Positions 35,736 to 46,741 of a DNA stretch of 49,177 nucleotides are shown here, in pieces; positions within the stretch are counted from its first letter, which is position 1, and each line of letters begins with the position of its first letter. The translations under genes and the position numbers were made by a program. Source of the stretch: Nitrospira sp. (GTDB lineage Bacteria > Nitrospirota > Nitrospiria > Nitrospirales > Nitrospiraceae); assembly GCA_029865225.1 (NCBI GenBank), contig JAOUHJ010000020.1, forward strand, positions 1 to 49,177. Direction: 5' to 3'. The notes under the pieces are model-generated. The model was not told the origin of the DNA. It made no database searches and worked only from the letters and a program-made list of their open reading frames with translations.

Positions 35736-36524
35736 ATGAAGTCCGTGCATCCGCGTACATCATTCTCGGAGAGTCCTTATGGGAAGGGGCGAACGAATCT
35801 GTTCATCCTTTCCCTTCTCCTCCTCCCTACTTTTCTGGCCCTTGCCTCCTGTTCAGTAATCGAAACCACCGTTTCCGCGATCAAGACAACCTTCTCCGCA
35901 ATGAAGACGACCTATCGGGTCGCGAAGAAGACAGTCAAAGTCACGATATGGGTGGTCAAAGGAGCCTATCAATTTACGAAGGGGACGACCAAACTCGCGT
36001 ATCAGATCGGCAAGTTCACCTTTGAGGTCGTTCGTGCTCCTTTGGAGTACCCCTTGATGAACGACGATATCCAGAATATCGATGGGCTCCCGGTCAAGGA
36101 GGCGATCCGTCTCGGGCGAGTCAAAGCTGCACCGTATACGGTCAACGGCCATCATTATGTGCCGATGACGCTCGCGAGCGCACAAACCTACAAGGAGACG
36201 GGCTTGGCATCATGGTATGGGGAAGAAACCAGGCGGCAGAAAGATGGGCATATGACGGCCAACGGCGAGCTGTTCAACCCCAGAGCGTTAACGGCGGCTC
36301 ATAAGTACCTGCCGCTTCCGATTCACGTCCAGGTGACGAATCTAGAAAACGGACGGTCGATCATCGTACGAGTGAATGATCGTGGCCCCTTCCCCAGCCG
36401 GCACAACCCAGACTCCGGGAAGAGGATCATCGACTTGAGTCGAGGTGCGGCCGAGCAACTGGGATTTGTCGACCGTGGCGTCGCCAGGGTGCAGGTTGAG
36501 ACGATTCAGCTAGAAGAGGCATAA
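35736..36524 (+). CDS. RlpA-like lipoprotein (DPBB domain)
   Basis: A 262-residue protein with a lipobox (LALASC, Cys39) and then a stretch of Thr/Lys/Ala-rich repeats (TTVSAIKTTFSAMKTTYRVA). The C-terminal double-psi beta-barrel has GLASWYGEE, GELFNPRALTAAHKYLPLP and VRVNDRGPF. RlpA proteins are septal lytic transglycosylases acting on denuded peptidoglycan; a SPOR domain is not present here. It lies 24 bp after the CopD-fusion gene and may share its transcript. Confidence 0.85.
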   Translation: MKSVHPRTSFSESPYGKGRTNLFILSLLLLPTFLALASCSVIETTVSAIKTTFSAMKTTYRVAKKTVKVTIWVVKGAYQFTKGTTKLAYQIGKFTFEVVRAPLEYPLMNDDIQNIDGLPVKEAIRLGRVKAAPYTVNGHHYVPMTLASAQTYKETGLASWYGEETRRQKDGHMTANGELFNPRALTAAHKYLPLPIHVQVTNLENGRSIIVRVNDRGPFPSRHNPDSGKRIIDLSRGAAEQLGFVDRGVARVQVETIQLEEA

Positions 36525-36615
36525 CCGGAAGCCGGATCTCCACCTACTAGCGGACCGAGTAAGCGGGCCTTTTTGTTCTCGTCGGGCGAAAAGAACGTGC
36601 CCGAGACCGATCCCC

Positions 36616-39600
36616 TTAGGCCGGTTGCAGATCCCCGAGTCTCACAGACACAAGCTTGGAAACACCCGGTTCTTCCATCGTGACGCCGAACAGGGAATCC
36701 GCAATGCTCATCGTTCGCTTGTTATGAGTGATGACGAGGAACTGGGCATTCTGGGCCAGATCCTTCAGCACCGCAGTAAACCGCCCGATGTTTTCCTCGT
36801 CGAGCGGTGCATCGATTTCATCCAATAGACAGAACGGTGTCGGTCTAATGAGAAAGCTGGCAAAGAGCAGCGCCATCGCCGTGAGTGTCTTTTCGCCGCC
36901 CGATAGCATGGTAATGCTTTTCAGTCGTTTTCCAGGTGGTTGCGCGACGATTTCAATGCCCGGCTCGTCACTGCCGGAGGGCTCACCGTTTTCCGACGGA
37001 AGTTCTTCGACCAACTGCAACTCTGCGCGCCCACCAGGGAAAAACTGACCGAACACTTCGGTAAACTTCTGCTGCAGTTCGTCATAGGTCGCCGCAAACA
37101 TTTCCTTGGTCGTCCGATGAATCCGCTGAATGATCTCCTTGAGCGAGGCGATTGAATTAGACAAATCTTGCTCTTGAGCAGAGAGGAACGTGTGGCGCTC
37201 CTCCAGTTCCTGGTGCTCACTGATCGCGGCCAAATTAATCGGCCCCATACGATCAAGCCGATCACGGAGTTTCTGCAACTGCTCCTTCAACTCAGCATCG
37301 GATCGTTCAACCGTCTCTTGATCAAAGGCAGTCTCGGACTCCGGGGCCGGCTCGCTCGCCGCCGAAGACACCTCGATCAGCGTCGACGGATCCAGTTGAT
37401 AGGTGCCTGCCAAGGTGCTTTCGACCGTACCCAATTGCGTACGAATCTCCGCACGCCGGACCTCGACCGTCATGCGCGCATCACGAATCGCGGACATTCC
37501 TCGCCGTGCTTCTTCGAGATGGCCTTCCATTGCCTGGCTGTTCGCCATCTGTTGCGCTTGTCGCTCTTGGGCGGCGACCAATTCGCCCTTGACTTGCCCT
37601 GCCGCCTCACCTAGTTCTCGACACAGCGCTTCCTGGCGAGTTTGCTCATTGAGGCTCTGCTCGATTAAGCCTTTCAGGCTGTCGAGATGTTCCCCCAAGA
37701 CCCGTCGCCGATCTTCCGTTTCTTGAATCTGCTGCGTCACCCGCGCCCGATTCAGTTGCTCATGCTCTCGCTTTGCGCGCAACCCCTCGGCAGCTAACCT
37801 CGCTTCCGTGACGCGGTCCTGATGCGCTCGCAGATTCTCATCGAGCAGCCCAAGCCTTTCCCGTACCCGCGATAACAGCGTGTCTTGGCCGGTTTTTTCT
37901 GCGATCCACTGACTCAATTGGGCCTGGACCGATTGAGATTCTTGTTCCAAATGCTCACGCTCAGCCCGACCTTCCTGAATCTCGGCCTCCACCGCGTTGA
38001 GTCTGTGATCAAGATCGTCCAGTACGTGCTGGAGTTTTTCTTGGTCTTTGCGCAACGACAGGTTTTGCATTTCCGCCTCGCGCAACGAATCACCAAGCTG
38101 GCGGTCTCGCTCGGTCAGCTCTTGAATCTGGGCCTGCACGACATCTCGCTGTTGCTTATTCTGATCAAGCTCTACGACGAGGGTTTGTCGTTTGGTTTCA
38201 AGGTCGAGCACCTCTCGTCGCCGCTCAAGCAAACCGGGCGTGCCTTCCACATGCCCACCCGTCACGATACCGGACGCGTCCACCACTTCGCCGTCCAGAG
38301 TCGCCAGAATCGGACCGTTCGGAGCACTCCAAGCATGGCGTTCCCACAGCTCGATGGCTTGGTCCAACGAGCGGACGATCACGACTCGATCGAACAACGA
38401 GTCGCGAGCCACCGTTCTGGCAGCATCAGTCTGCACGAGGTCTACCGCTCTCCCCACAACTCCCGGCTCTGACACAATTGCCGCCCACCACTCATACGCC
38501 TGATTCCCTTCCCAACGTGGCTGCTGCGGGATAAAACTGCCTCGCCCCAACGTCTCCTCTTGGAGAAACCGGACCAATCGCCGACCCACGGACGGTTCAT
38601 CGACAAACCACCCCCGAACACGTTCCCCGAGGACCGCTTCGACCGCTCGCTCCATCCCAGGAGGAATCGTCAACCATTCGGCGACGGCGTCCCGCACCCC
38701 TTCACACGACTTCAGAGCCGGTCCTTGATTGGCTCCTTGCCGACCGTACCCCATCTCCTCCTGGACGACGCTTTGCAACGCCTCGAGGCGCGACTCCAAC
38801 CCGGCAAGTTCTTCAGAACGCCGTAAAATCACCTGATCCAACGACTGTACGAGCCCGATCGCTTGCGCCACTTCTTCTTTCACCGCGCGTTGGTCCGCTT
38901 GCAGCGTCGCAACAAGGCGGTCCGCCTGCCCGTATTCTTCGCGCAACGTTTCGTGACGTGCGACCGAGGACTCTCGTTGACCCCGCAGGTCGTCACGCTC
39001 CGCAGTCAACCGGGTTGCGCGATTGGTGAAATCCTCTATCCGTTTCGCTAACTGCGAGATACTCTGCTCAGTGTTGGCGACCAGCACGGCCAGTTGCAAC
39101 ACATCTTTTCGCCCTCGCTCCTCTTCCGCGACTGCCGCGGCTCGCTGATCGCGCAATCGCGTCATCTCACGGTCCAGCTCCTCGAGTGCCTGGGTTCGAA
39201 CCGTGACTTCCTCCTCAAGCCCAACCAATGACGACTCAATGGCCTGGAGTGTGCCGGCCACTTGTTCCTGCGAGCGGACGAGTTCTTCCAGCTCAGCCGA
39301 CTCCTGAACTTGTTGTTGGCTGAACAACTGACCCCGATTGCGCTCAACCTCCGCCGCCGTCAGCGCGTGCGCCTGCTGCTGCTCCACTCCCGCCAGCTGC
39401 TCCCGAATCTTTCCAATGGAGTCGGCCGTGGCGATCGATTCGAGACGCGCTTGTTCAAGGTCTGTGGCAAGCCGGGCCTGTTCGGCCGCTTTCTCAGACT
39501 CTTGCTGATCCAGACCCAAGAGCTCACTTTCGACCTCCTGCAATGTTTGTCGCAGTGCCCTGAACTCTCTCGTTAACAACGTCACTTCGATCTCACGCGC

Positions 39601-40296
39601 TTCACCTTGCAAAGTCTGATAGGTGCGAGCCTGGCGGGCCTGACGTTCCAGAGAATTAAGCTGCTTCTTGACCTCGGCCACGATGTCTCGAACACGTAGG
39701 AGATTTTGCTGCGTCGTTTCGAGTTTACGCAACGCCTCCGCCTTCTGCTTCTTGTAACGAACAATCCCGGCCGTTTCTTCAATAAGCTCACGCCGATCTT
39801 GTGGAGAGGCGTTCAAAATCTGATCAATCTGCCCCTGGGCAATCACCGTGTGCCCTTTACTTCCAGCACGGGTATCGAGCAACAGACTACGGATATCTTT
39901 CAGGCGACAGTGAACCTTGTTGATGAGATACTCGCTCTCTCCGTTGCGATACAGGCGGCGGGTAATCATCAACTCCTGCACTTCGGTCAGTTCATTCGGA
40001 AGCCCCGAGTTGCCATCCAGCTTCATCGCCGCCTGATCCACCCCACCGATCACCAGCGAGACCTCCGCCATTCCCAACGGCTTACGGACCTCCGTGCCGT
40101 TAAAAATGACATCCTCCATCTTTTCACTTCTGAGTGTCTTGGTGCTTTGCTCCCCCAAGACCCATAGGATGGCATCCACGACATTGCTCTTCCCGCTTCC
40201 ATTGGGTCCCACGACCGCGGTGACCCCTTCAGGGAATTCAATCTTGGCCTCCGCGAACGACTTAAATCCCAACATATTCAGCAATTTCAAGTGCAT
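36616..40296 (-). CDS. smc: Chromosome segregation protein SMC
   Basis: A 1226-residue protein with Walker [15 protein letters not shown], long coiled-coil arms (about 170-500 and 660-1010), a hinge near 510-650 ([34 protein letters not shown]), the ABC signature [13 protein letters not shown] and Walker [14 protein letters not shown]. It forms a condensin-like ring with ScpA and ScpB, which are not encoded here. It is somewhat longer than the usual 1150-1190 residues. Confidence 0.96.
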   Translation of the reverse strand: MHLKLLNMLGFKSFAEAKIEFPEGVTAVVGPNGSGKSNVVDAILWVLGEQSTKTLRSEKMEDVIFNGTEVRKPLGMAEVSLVIGGVDQAAMKLDGNSGLPNELTEVQELMITRRLYRNGESEYLINKVHCRLKDIRSLLLDTRAGSKGHTVIAQGQIDQILNASPQDRRELIEETAGIVRYKKQKAEALRKLETTQQNLLRVRDIVAEVKKQLNSLERQARQARTYQTLQGEAREIEVTLLTREFRALRQTLQEVESELLGLDQQESEKAAEQARLATDLEQARLESIATADSIGKIREQLAGVEQQQAHALTAAEVERNRGQLFSQQQVQESAELEELVRSQEQVAGTLQAIESSLVGLEEEVTVRTQALEELDREMTRLRDQRAAAVAEEERGRKDVLQLAVLVANTEQSISQLAKRIEDFTNRATRLTAERDDLRGQRESSVARHETLREEYGQADRLVATLQADQRAVKEEVAQAIGLVQSLDQVILRRSEELAGLESRLEALQSVVQEEMGYGRQGANQGPALKSCEGVRDAVAEWLTIPPGMERAVEAVLGERVRGWFVDEPSVGRRLVRFLQEETLGRGSFIPQQPRWEGNQAYEWWAAIVSEPGVVGRAVDLVQTDAARTVARDSLFDRVVIVRSLDQAIELWERHAWSAPNGPILATLDGEVVDASGIVTGGHVEGTPGLLERRREVLDLETKRQTLVVELDQNKQQRDVVQAQIQELTERDRQLGDSLREAEMQNLSLRKDQEKLQHVLDDLDHRLNAVEAEIQEGRAEREHLEQESQSVQAQLSQWIAEKTGQDTLLSRVRERLGLLDENLRAHQDRVTEARLAAEGLRAKREHEQLNRARVTQQIQETEDRRRVLGEHLDSLKGLIEQSLNEQTRQEALCRELGEAAGQVKGELVAAQERQAQQMANSQAMEGHLEEARRGMSAIRDARMTVEVRRAEIRTQLGTVESTLAGTYQLDPSTLIEVSSAASEPAPESETAFDQETVERSDAELKEQLQKLRDRLDRMGPINLAAISEHQELEERHTFLSAQEQDLSNSIASLKEIIQRIHRTTKEMFAATYDELQQKFTEVFGQFFPGGRAELQLVEELPSENGEPSGSDEPGIEIVAQPPGKRLKSITMLSGGEKTLTAMALLFASFLIRPTPFCLLDEIDAPLDEENIGRFTAVLKDLAQNAQFLVITHNKRTMSIADSLFGVTMEEPGVSKLVSVRLGDLQPA

Positions 40297-40473
40297 CCAT
40301 TCACCTATTCTTGGGCAGGTAGAACATTCTCATGAGGAAATAAAAAATTTCCGGCCCTTGTACCACAGGGGTTTTGAGAAATCAAAACAAAACACAGCCC
40401 ATAGGGTAGATCCAATAGTACCCCTACAATTCATAGGGTGCTTTGGGGAAGAACCTGGACCTGATGAGGACAA

Positions 40474-40502
40474 GGGCCCACATTCACTACGGCCATGGGC
40501 CC
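40474..40502 (-). terminator. Possible terminator hairpin downstream of ispH
   Basis: GGGCCCA/TGGGCCC arms (7 bp, perfect) with a 15-base loop lie about 30 bp after the ispH stop. No proper T run follows (TTGTCC), so termination here is uncertain. Confidence 0.3.
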
Positions 40503-40533
40503 GAACTCGAGAGAGTATGACCCGCGCACCGGA

Positions 40534-41496
40534 TCAGCGAGCCATCGTGGGAACGGAGTTCTTGGAAGATTCTATCTGAACTAGTTCCTTCGGTAGAAGA
40601 AACTCGACATCCTCCTCAATAACCGTGAGCTCTTCGACCTCAGACGATTCCGACATTTTTAAGAATGCCACCACTTCGGTCACAAGAATTTCCGGCGCCG
40701 ACGCCCCAGCGGCAATCCCGACCGCTTTGGCTCCTTGCAGCCACGCGGGATCGATGTCTGCAGCTGAGTCGATAAGATAGGACGGGATGCCGCACTGCTC
40801 CCCCAGCTCCCGCAACCGATTGGAATTGGAGCTGTTCGGCGAGCCGATGACGAGAATGACATCCACGCGGCGAGACAGTTCTTTAACCGCGTTCTGTCGG
40901 TTCTGCGTCGCGTAACAAATATCTTCCTGGTGCGGCCCCTTGATGTTCGGAAACCGTTCATGCAGCGCACCGACGATATCTCGGCATTCATCGACACTCA
41001 GCGTCGTTTGCGTCACATACGACAAATTGACCGTGCTTTCGACTTGGAGCTTTTCTACATCGCTGACCGACGACACCAGGTGAAACTTGTCGGGAACCTG
41101 GCCCAGTGTCCCGATCACTTCCGGATGACCGGCATGACCGATGAGGATCAGCTCATACCCCTGCGTATAATCGCGGTTCACCTCGTTATGAACTTTGATC
41201 ACGAGCGGACAGGTCGCATCGATCACGTGCAGCCGACGACGACGTGCTTCTTCCCATACAGACTTCGCCACCCCATGCGCGCTGAAGATGACGACCGACC
41301 CTTCCGGGACTTCGTTCAGCTCTTCCACAAAGACCGCGCCTTTTTGCCTGAGCGACTTCACGACATGCCGGCTATGGACGATTTCATGGCGCACATAGAT
41401 CGGAGCGCCATATTTCTTGAGCGACAGCTCCACGATTTCGATCGCCCGATCGACACCGGCACAAAACCCTCGGGGATTGGCGAGATAGATCTTCAT
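40534..41496 (-). CDS. ispH: 4-hydroxy-3-methylbut-2-enyl diphosphate reductase
   Basis: A protein of about 320 residues with the three conserved Cys of the [4Fe-4S] cluster: [10 protein letters not shown] (Cys12), DATCPLV and [21 protein letters not shown] and AGASAP are further family marks. It catalyses the last step of the MEP pathway, yielding IPP and DMAPP. The start at 41496 (MKIYLAN) has GAAGGAGC upstream. The C-terminal 35 residues are an acidic extension. It marks the right border of the conserved block before the accessory region. Confidence 0.95.
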   Translation of the reverse strand: MKIYLANPRGFCAGVDRAIEIVELSLKKYGAPIYVRHEIVHSRHVVKSLRQKGAVFVEELNEVPEGSVVIFSAHGVAKSVWEEARRRRLHVIDATCPLVIKVHNEVNRDYTQGYELILIGHAGHPEVIGTLGQVPDKFHLVSSVSDVEKLQVESTVNLSYVTQTTLSVDECRDIVGALHERFPNIKGPHQEDICYATQNRQNAVKELSRRVDVILVIGSPNSSNSNRLRELGEQCGIPSYLIDSAADIDPAWLQGAKAVGIAAGASAPEILVTEVVAFLKMSESSEVEELTVIEEDVEFLLPKELVQIESSKNSVPTMAR

Positions 41497-41879
41497 GGTG
41501 GTCGTAGCTCCTTCGTTCAGGCTCGACAAGACGGTCTCTGCATAGTCAATATTGATCGTTCACGATACGTCAGATTCATAGGGCCCGTCAACAGAATTGG
41601 CTCTAACGAGCCACGATGCGTCGTCAAAATTCAAGCTAAAGATCTGCAGCCTTCGAGCTGAGCGACGTCCCGCATGCCACTGTCCTTCGTATAGATACCA
41701 CTCGAGCAAGCCAGGTAAGTCCTTGACGGAGTCGATATATCGGTGGAGAATTTACTCAATGAGCCGATGTTGACGGGAATGGAACAACCAACGAGAGTCG
41801 CTTGCCAGCAAGCTGGCTCAGCAAACTATGTCGGACAGTATGCTCAATAGCTTGATACGACGAGACGCCATGGACGGGG
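41497..41879. other. Intergenic region at border of accessory island
   Basis: No gene is seen. It carries the ispH promoter region, reading left, and the upstream region of the ATPase gene. I found no tRNA or clear direct repeat that would define an attachment site. Confidence 0.4.
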
Positions 41880-43500
41880 ATGGCAATGAGTAGCGTTCTT
41901 GACTCAGACAAAATGGCAAGCTTGCTAACTCTCGTGGAGGAGGCTGCTCGATCTACTGAAGAAGGCGTCAAGCATTTCGTCGAACCTGCACCTGGAACGC
42001 TGCAACGTACAACCAACAAACGGCATCATATCGTCTTCGGTAGACGCGGATCGGGGAAGTCGAGTTTATTGCGCAAGGCTGCGGCTGATCTCACAGTGGA
42101 CCGCCGTCCCATCGCATACGTGAACTTAGAGGCATTCAAAGGGCATAAGTTTCCCGATGTCCTGATCAGCGTCCTCATATCGACGTTCACGGAATTCAGA
42201 AAGTGGATGGACACCGCCGCAGTCAATCCAGCAACAAAAACGTCATTTTGGCAGAGGTTGTTCGGAACCGCTCCAAAGCGGCCGTCCTTTAACCGGGCGA
42301 GGTCGGTTCAACTCTCCGCTCAGTTCAAGTCGCACATCGATGCACTCGAAAAGGAGCTGCATCGGACTGACGATGCGGAATTGCGTGTCATGGATGGGGC
42401 CGAAACATCGCAGTCTGACTCGGCTGGCATGAAGATTGAGGCAACGTCGTACATTGCAAAAGTGGACGGCGAAGCAAGTACTGCTAGTTCACGAACCCAG
42501 AAGCAAGAAGTGGAGCAGAAATTCAGGCGGTCCAAGATCGATTTTCTGCATCGGCATATCCTTGACTACCAGCGCTTGTTTACCGCATTGGGGGAGATCT
42601 CCGATGGGGATGCCTATCTATTTCTCGACGACCTCTACCATAATTAAACGAGCTGACCAGGCTAACGTTCTGGACTATTTTCACCGTCTCGGCAAGGACC
42701 ATAAGCTTTGGTTGAAGGTTGGGACAATTAGGCACCGGACGAACTGGTATGTCCATGGGGATCCGCCGATCGGCATGAAAATCGCAGATGCCGATGATAT
42801 AGATTTGGATCTCACATTGGAAAAGTATTCGTTGGCCAAGGACTTCCTGACCAGAATCCTAACAAACTTCGCCGCGAGTGCCGGTATTGGCCGCCTCGAT
42901 TGTTTCCTCACTGATGGCGCGTTAGACCGGTTGGTTCTTGCCAGCGGCGGCGTTGCCCGTGACTTCCTTTCTATATTCCGACGATCAGTTGATGTAGCGC
43001 GAGAGCGAGGAGGCGGCCCCCGTGGAGACAAGGTCGGCGTCGAGGACGTCAACGTAGCTGCAGGCGAATACGACGCAACGAAGCGAGAGGACTTCAAACG
43101 CGACACATTAGATGACAGTTCGCCGCTGGATACTGAGTTTCGGCGGATTCGTCAGTTCTGCTTAGAGGAGAATAACAGCAACTGCTTCCTTCTGGACAAA
43201 GAACAGCAACACACGGAGGTTAACCTCATACACGAGTTGGTTGATCTGAAACTGGTTCACCTTGTCAGATCGCGTGTTACGGTGAGTGGCAAGCGTGGAC
43301 GAATATACGAAGCATACATGCTTGACTTGAGTCAGTATGCCGGCGCTCGAAAGCGCCGTGAATTAAAGATCGTGGAATTTTGGAAGTCGGACTCGACGGA
43401 GGCTTTGAGAAAGATGTCATTGATCTACACGCCAGGAAAGAATATCGAACACCCAGCTGCAGGCAACGACTTAGTCGTGCAAACTGAGCCGGGGTTGTAG
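41880..43500 (+). pseudogene. P-loop ATPase with winged-helix tail, frameshifted
   Basis: Two overlapping frames together encode one protein of about 539 residues. The first (from ATG 41880 or 41886) has Walker A FGRRGSGKSSLLRKA and ends in Walker B YLFLDDLYH at a TAA (42645-42647). The reading continues in the +1 frame from about 42643 with IKRADQANVLDYFHRL and runs to 43500. One extra A near 42642 explains the break. The C-terminal part has a winged-helix-like segment (TEFRRIRQFCLEENNSN, then later EVNLIHELVDLKLVHLVRSR). It resembles ORC1/STAND-type AAA ATPases found in mobile and defence loci. Confidence 0.7.
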
Positions 43501-43903
43501 CTTTGTTCCAAGAGTCACACGAAATACAAGACAAAGATATGTGACCCCTTTGCTTTCGCTCGTGTCATGATGTTGCTACAGGATCAAAGCATTGGTCACA
43601 TCTTGCAATCCAGTACTGCTGGGAGGAAAGCAGAAAAAGAGGCCTTTTGCTTCCTCCCCGAGTTGTCCCTTTCTACCTCACTGTTCTTCGGAAACCTGAC
43701 CACTTCCGCCCCACTCACACGACGTCGCCTATCCATCCTAAAATATTTGCCGCGGCTACGAGTCGGAACCTGCCCGCGCTGATTCATCCCCCCGGTCTCT
43801 TACAACACACTGATTGAGTTGGCGTTCTGCCTGCAAATCGCCAATGTACAGGTGAGGCATCGGTCAATTCCTATTCTGTGGGTACGAAGGGACCGGCGTT
43901 TAC
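43501..43903. other. Non-coding stretch with palindromic repeat
   Basis: It contains an imperfect inverted repeat (43532-43605). Short frames on both strands show no family resemblance. It looks like decayed mobile DNA. Confidence 0.45.
43532..43605. repeat. REP-like imperfect palindrome
   Basis: AAGATATGTGACC near the left end pairs with GGTCACATCTT near the right end, with a 2-base bulge; the spacer is about 47 bp. The shape recalls the hairpin repeats often associated with REP-associated (RAYT) transposases. No such transposase gene is in the window. Confidence 0.45.
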
Positions 43904-44161
43904 GTGCCGTTGACTGAGTGGTATCAGTTAACGGGTGCGGGCATGACAATTGATGTACTGGCCATGGTGGGAGCCGAAGTCAGATTCAGCCGAAGGTACG
44001 ACATCGTCGTAACGTATTCCAATCGGATGAGGTTGGAGGAAGGGAAGCTGGTGTGTGCGGCGAACACCAACTTCAGGACAATCTCAGGAAACGAGATAGT
44101 TATGGAGCGCGGCGACAAGTGTTTGGACACGCGTAAGAATCACGTGCCGGTGTTCATCTAG
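43904..44161 (+). CDS. Hypothetical short protein, 85 aa, possibly truncated
   Basis: Starts at GTG 43904. It has VPLTEWYQLTGAGMTIDVLA and an end rich in charged residues. The same frame is open for about 16 codons upstream, reading CGYEGTGVYVP, with no good start, so it may be the tail of a decayed gene. No family is recognised. It lies just before the IS5 remnant. Confidence 0.35.
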   Translation: MPLTEWYQLTGAGMTIDVLAMVGAEVRFSRRYDIVVTYSNRMRLEEGKLVCAANTNFRTISGNEIVMERGDKCLDTRKNHVPVFI

Positions 44162-44260
44162 GTATGCGTGCTGTGCCGGTCAGCGTACTCTTCAGCGTCC
44201 ACTATAGTTGGGCGGCCCGATTTTGCCGACCCCCTACGTTTTGCCTAGCCGCGCCAGAAC

Positions 44261-44275
44261 TAGGGTGTGTCATCA
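44261..44275. mobile_element. Probable IS5-type terminal inverted repeat
   Basis: TAGGGTGTGTCATCA overlaps the stop codon of the IS5-family transposase remnant. IS5/IS427-group elements commonly begin with GGGTGTGTCA-like ends. The opposite end is not found in the expected place, so the element is incomplete. Confidence 0.45.
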
Positions 44276-44617
44276 ATTAAGCCATATGGTAGAGGCGGCG
44301 AGATAGATAGCACCGAGGAAGTGGGCGGCACGTTTGTCGTAGCGAGTGGCGCGGAATTGCTTGAGTCTGGCGAAAAAGTTCTCGATCAGGTGCCGTGCTC
44401 TGTATAGGTCTTTATCGTATGCGCGTGTAGTTGTTCTGTTGGATTTGGGTGGAATGACTATGGCCTTGCCTGCTTGTTGCAGCGGCTGGATCACCCGTTC
44501 ATCGGCATCAAAGGCCTTATCGGCAATGATCGTGTCCGCATCAATGCCGGGCAGCAGGGCATCGGCTCCGTCAAGGTCATGCGCCTGTCCCGGGGTGAGA
44601 TGAACGCCCGTAAGGAT
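44273..44617 (-). pseudogene. IS5-family transposase, C-terminal remnant
   Basis: An open frame of 114 residues ends at 44273 and reads VHLTPGQAHDLDGADALLPG, ADTIIADKAFDADERVI, VIPPKSNRTTTRAYDKDLY and RHLIENFFARLKQFRATRYD, the C-terminal half of IS5/IS427-type DDE transposases, including the catalytic Glu in the HLIENFF segment. An in-frame TAA at 44618-44620 and unrelated sequence beyond show that the N-terminal half is gone. Confidence 0.85.
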
Positions 44618-44846
44618 TTATTTCTATGCATTGACTATTGTTGCGTTCTTAGCCTTTGGCCTAACATGGCCCTTGCAATCGGACCGCTCGCTCCGCTCGC
44701 AGCCGCTGAAGGGCCTCATTCGGCGGTCCGGGGACTGGCCATGAGTTTCGTTCAGGATCCAGCGGGGAATCGCCACAGTCAGTCGAGAACAACGTTCGTC
44801 ATCGCGCGCAGATAAGGCAGATAAGAAGGGAGGTCGCGACAGTTCA

Positions 44847-45473
44847 ATGATCAGGGTCTTTGTTAGCTGGTCAGGAGAGAGGAGCCATGACGTTGCAACC
44901 GCTTTATGCAAATGGCTGAAGGATCTTTTTGGAGAATCTCTGGAACCATTTATATCCTCGGAGGCAATAGCAAAAGGCTCCCAATGGGCCCAGGAACTTC
45001 AAGAACATCTGCGCACAGCAGGTATCGGCATCATCTGTCTTACAAGGCCGAACATCGCCGACCCATGGATCCTCTTTGAGGCCGGGGCTCTCCTAAATGC
45101 AATTGGAATCAAGCTCGTCTGTCCGTACTTGCTTGACCTGGAAGCCAATGAACTTCTATCATCACCGCTATCTTTATTCCAAGCCACCCGCGCAACCAAG
45201 GACGATTCCTTCCAACTGGTTCGGTCCATTAATAACGCTCTTTCCAAAACGGATAGAATCCAACCGCACCTTCTCAAGGAGATTTTCGACCTTAAGTGGC
45301 CAGATCTGGACAAATGCATTCAATCCATACTGGCACGTGCACCCCGGCCACCAACTCCTATAGAACTTCAGGCGAGTAAGATCACCTCGCTCGAGAATGT
45401 AGTTAAGGAGGTCGCCAGTCAAATGAAACGGCTGTCGAAGGCAGTCGAGAACATCTCGATCCGGCGAGTTTAA
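44847..45473 (+). CDS. TIR-domain protein, putative NAD-cleaving defence effector
   Basis: A 208-residue protein. The TIR fold occupies about residues 1-130: FVSWSGERSHDVATALCKWL, FISSEAIAKGSQWAQELQEH, GIGIICLTRPNIADPWILFE, then AGALL. The Glu in WILFEAGAL sits where the catalytic Glu of NAD-hydrolysing TIRs lies. The C-terminal 50 residues (ITSLENVVKEVASQMKRLSK) form an amphipathic coiled coil. GGGAGGTCG precedes the start. It is followed at 73 bp by a 57-residue coiled-coil gene and then the 341-residue gene. Bacterial TIRs serve in abortive defence, which is the inferred role. Confidence 0.8.
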   Translation: MIRVFVSWSGERSHDVATALCKWLKDLFGESLEPFISSEAIAKGSQWAQELQEHLRTAGIGIICLTRPNIADPWILFEAGALLNAIGIKLVCPYLLDLEANELLSSPLSLFQATRATKDDSFQLVRSINNALSKTDRIQPHLLKEIFDLKWPDLDKCIQSILARAPRPPTPIELQASKITSLENVVKEVASQMKRLSKAVENISIRRV

Positions 45474-45545
45474 GAGATCACGCAGAGCTCCAATGGGGCT
45501 ACGCCGACTGGTCGTCGCCACCCTAGATGAACGCAGGAGAACACG

Positions 45546-45719
45546 ATGGACGATAATGTGAACGAAATCATCAACAAAATCGTGGCTGACCTTGATCGAT
45601 TAGTCAGGGCGGACACTCAACAAGCTGTGAAGCTCCTTGAGACCCAGATTGAAGACGATATTAAGAGAGCCGCCGATAAGTTGAAGGCGGAACTCTCCGC
45701 CATTAAGAGAGACAGATGA
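45546..45719 (+). CDS. Small coiled-coil protein, 57 aa
   Basis: Encodes MDDNVNEIINKIVADLDRLV and continues as one amphipathic helix to ELSAIKRDR. GCAGGAGAAC lies 5-10 bp before ATG. The stop overlaps the next start in ATGA (45716-45719), a sign of coupled translation, so this is very likely a real gene although short. The helix could pair with the C-terminal coil of the TIR protein. No family is recognised. Confidence 0.75.
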   Translation: MDDNVNEIINKIVADLDRLVRADTQQAVKLLETQIEDDIKRAADKLKAELSAIKRDR

Positions 45720-46741
45720 GGAGCATCCCCATGCAACAACTGCCATTATCCCTTACAGACAGTTTCCTCGGGTTATACGTCAGCCAGCTCGCGACCGCGA
45801 TAAGTCGGGAGCGAAAGCTTTGTCTACTAGGAGACCCTACATTTCTTGACCGTGTTTTTCCGAGTACAGACGAGCAGATGAGATACGATTGGTATAAGGC
45901 CTGTGACACTCTAACGCTTCAAGTCGCCGAGGGAGAAATACCCCTAACGCTGATTTCTCCTGATGCCTATTACCTCTTGGAGGGGTGTTGGTGGAAGAGA
46001 GTTAAACAGACCAGTGCCTATTTGCGTTGGAAGAAGGATAGCAAGACGACTGCGGAGCAGAACTATCACGATGCATCCAAGGCGCTTCGGGATCGCCTTT
46101 TCGAAGGCAAGAGGGCAGGTCTGCAGGAATTTGAAAAAGTGCAAGCCTACATCACTCAAAAGTACCTCTCCGACAATCAGAGACTCGCGGACGTGGACAA
46201 GACTAAGAATGACGCGCATACTCTGGTTGCAAATAAGGCCTGGAGGATTTGGCAAACTACAGGTGAGATGCGAAGCGAGATAAATTGGTTTCGGGCGCGC
46301 ATGTACACAATACTGTTCTACGAAAACATTATTGGAGCGGTGATTCACAATGACGCACAAAAGATCGCGACAATACTTCGAGCGTTTGAGTTCAGTAAGT
46401 CGCCGAAAAATCGATATTTAATCATCAATGGCTTCGAGGCGCTAGTTGCGATCTACTTTCTTGACAAGGAAACCATCAGATCAGTGCTAAAGGACCCCTC
46501 AAACTTTGACTTTAGCTGTGTACCGGTCGAGGGATGGCCTGAGCATCTGGCAACGTTGGGCATCTGTAAGGATAGGTTTCAATATGATACGGGTCAGAGG
46601 CAGATTACATACCTGGGTAAGATGACTGAGCAGGAAAGAGACGCACTCATCAAAGAAGTTCGCCAGGATGAACATAAGACCGCAGTCTCGCATCTGTACG
46701 ATCAGAGTCATCTCTTTCCGTACGAGGACATGGTGTTGTAG
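45716..46741 (+). CDS. Unrecognised 341-aa protein of the TIR operon
   Basis: A soluble, mostly alpha-helical protein of no family I know. Visible features: LPLSLTDSFLGLYVSQLATA at the start, a segment with two adjacent Trp (LLEGCWWKRVKQ), a Lys/Glu-rich helical middle (about 100-170), and YLIINGFEALVAIYFLDKET. It has no signal peptide or membrane helix. The start overlaps the preceding small gene by 4 bp; an in-frame ATG at 45731 (MQQLPLS) is an alternative. Position suggests a sensor or regulator for the TIR effector. Confidence 0.75.
   Translation: MRSIPMQQLPLSLTDSFLGLYVSQLATAISRERKLCLLGDPTFLDRVFPSTDEQMRYDWYKACDTLTLQVAEGEIPLTLISPDAYYLLEGCWWKRVKQTSAYLRWKKDSKTTAEQNYHDASKALRDRLFEGKRAGLQEFEKVQAYITQKYLSDNQRLADVDKTKNDAHTLVANKAWRIWQTTGEMRSEINWFRARMYTILFYENIIGAVIHNDAQKIATILRAFEFSKSPKNRYLIINGFEALVAIYFLDKETIRSVLKDPSNFDFSCVPVEGWPEHLATLGICKDRFQYDTGQRQITYLGKMTEQERDALIKEVRQDEHKTAVSHLYDQSHLFPYEDMVL

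Noticed and set aside
36530-36615. Terminator between the RlpA-like gene and smc
   Set aside because: A T-rich run (CTTTTTG) is present, but no convincing stem precedes it.
42436-42640. N-terminal part of the second ATPase frame as an independent protein
   Set aside because: It overlaps the first frame out of phase and has no family resemblance; only the part after 42643 continues the ATPase.
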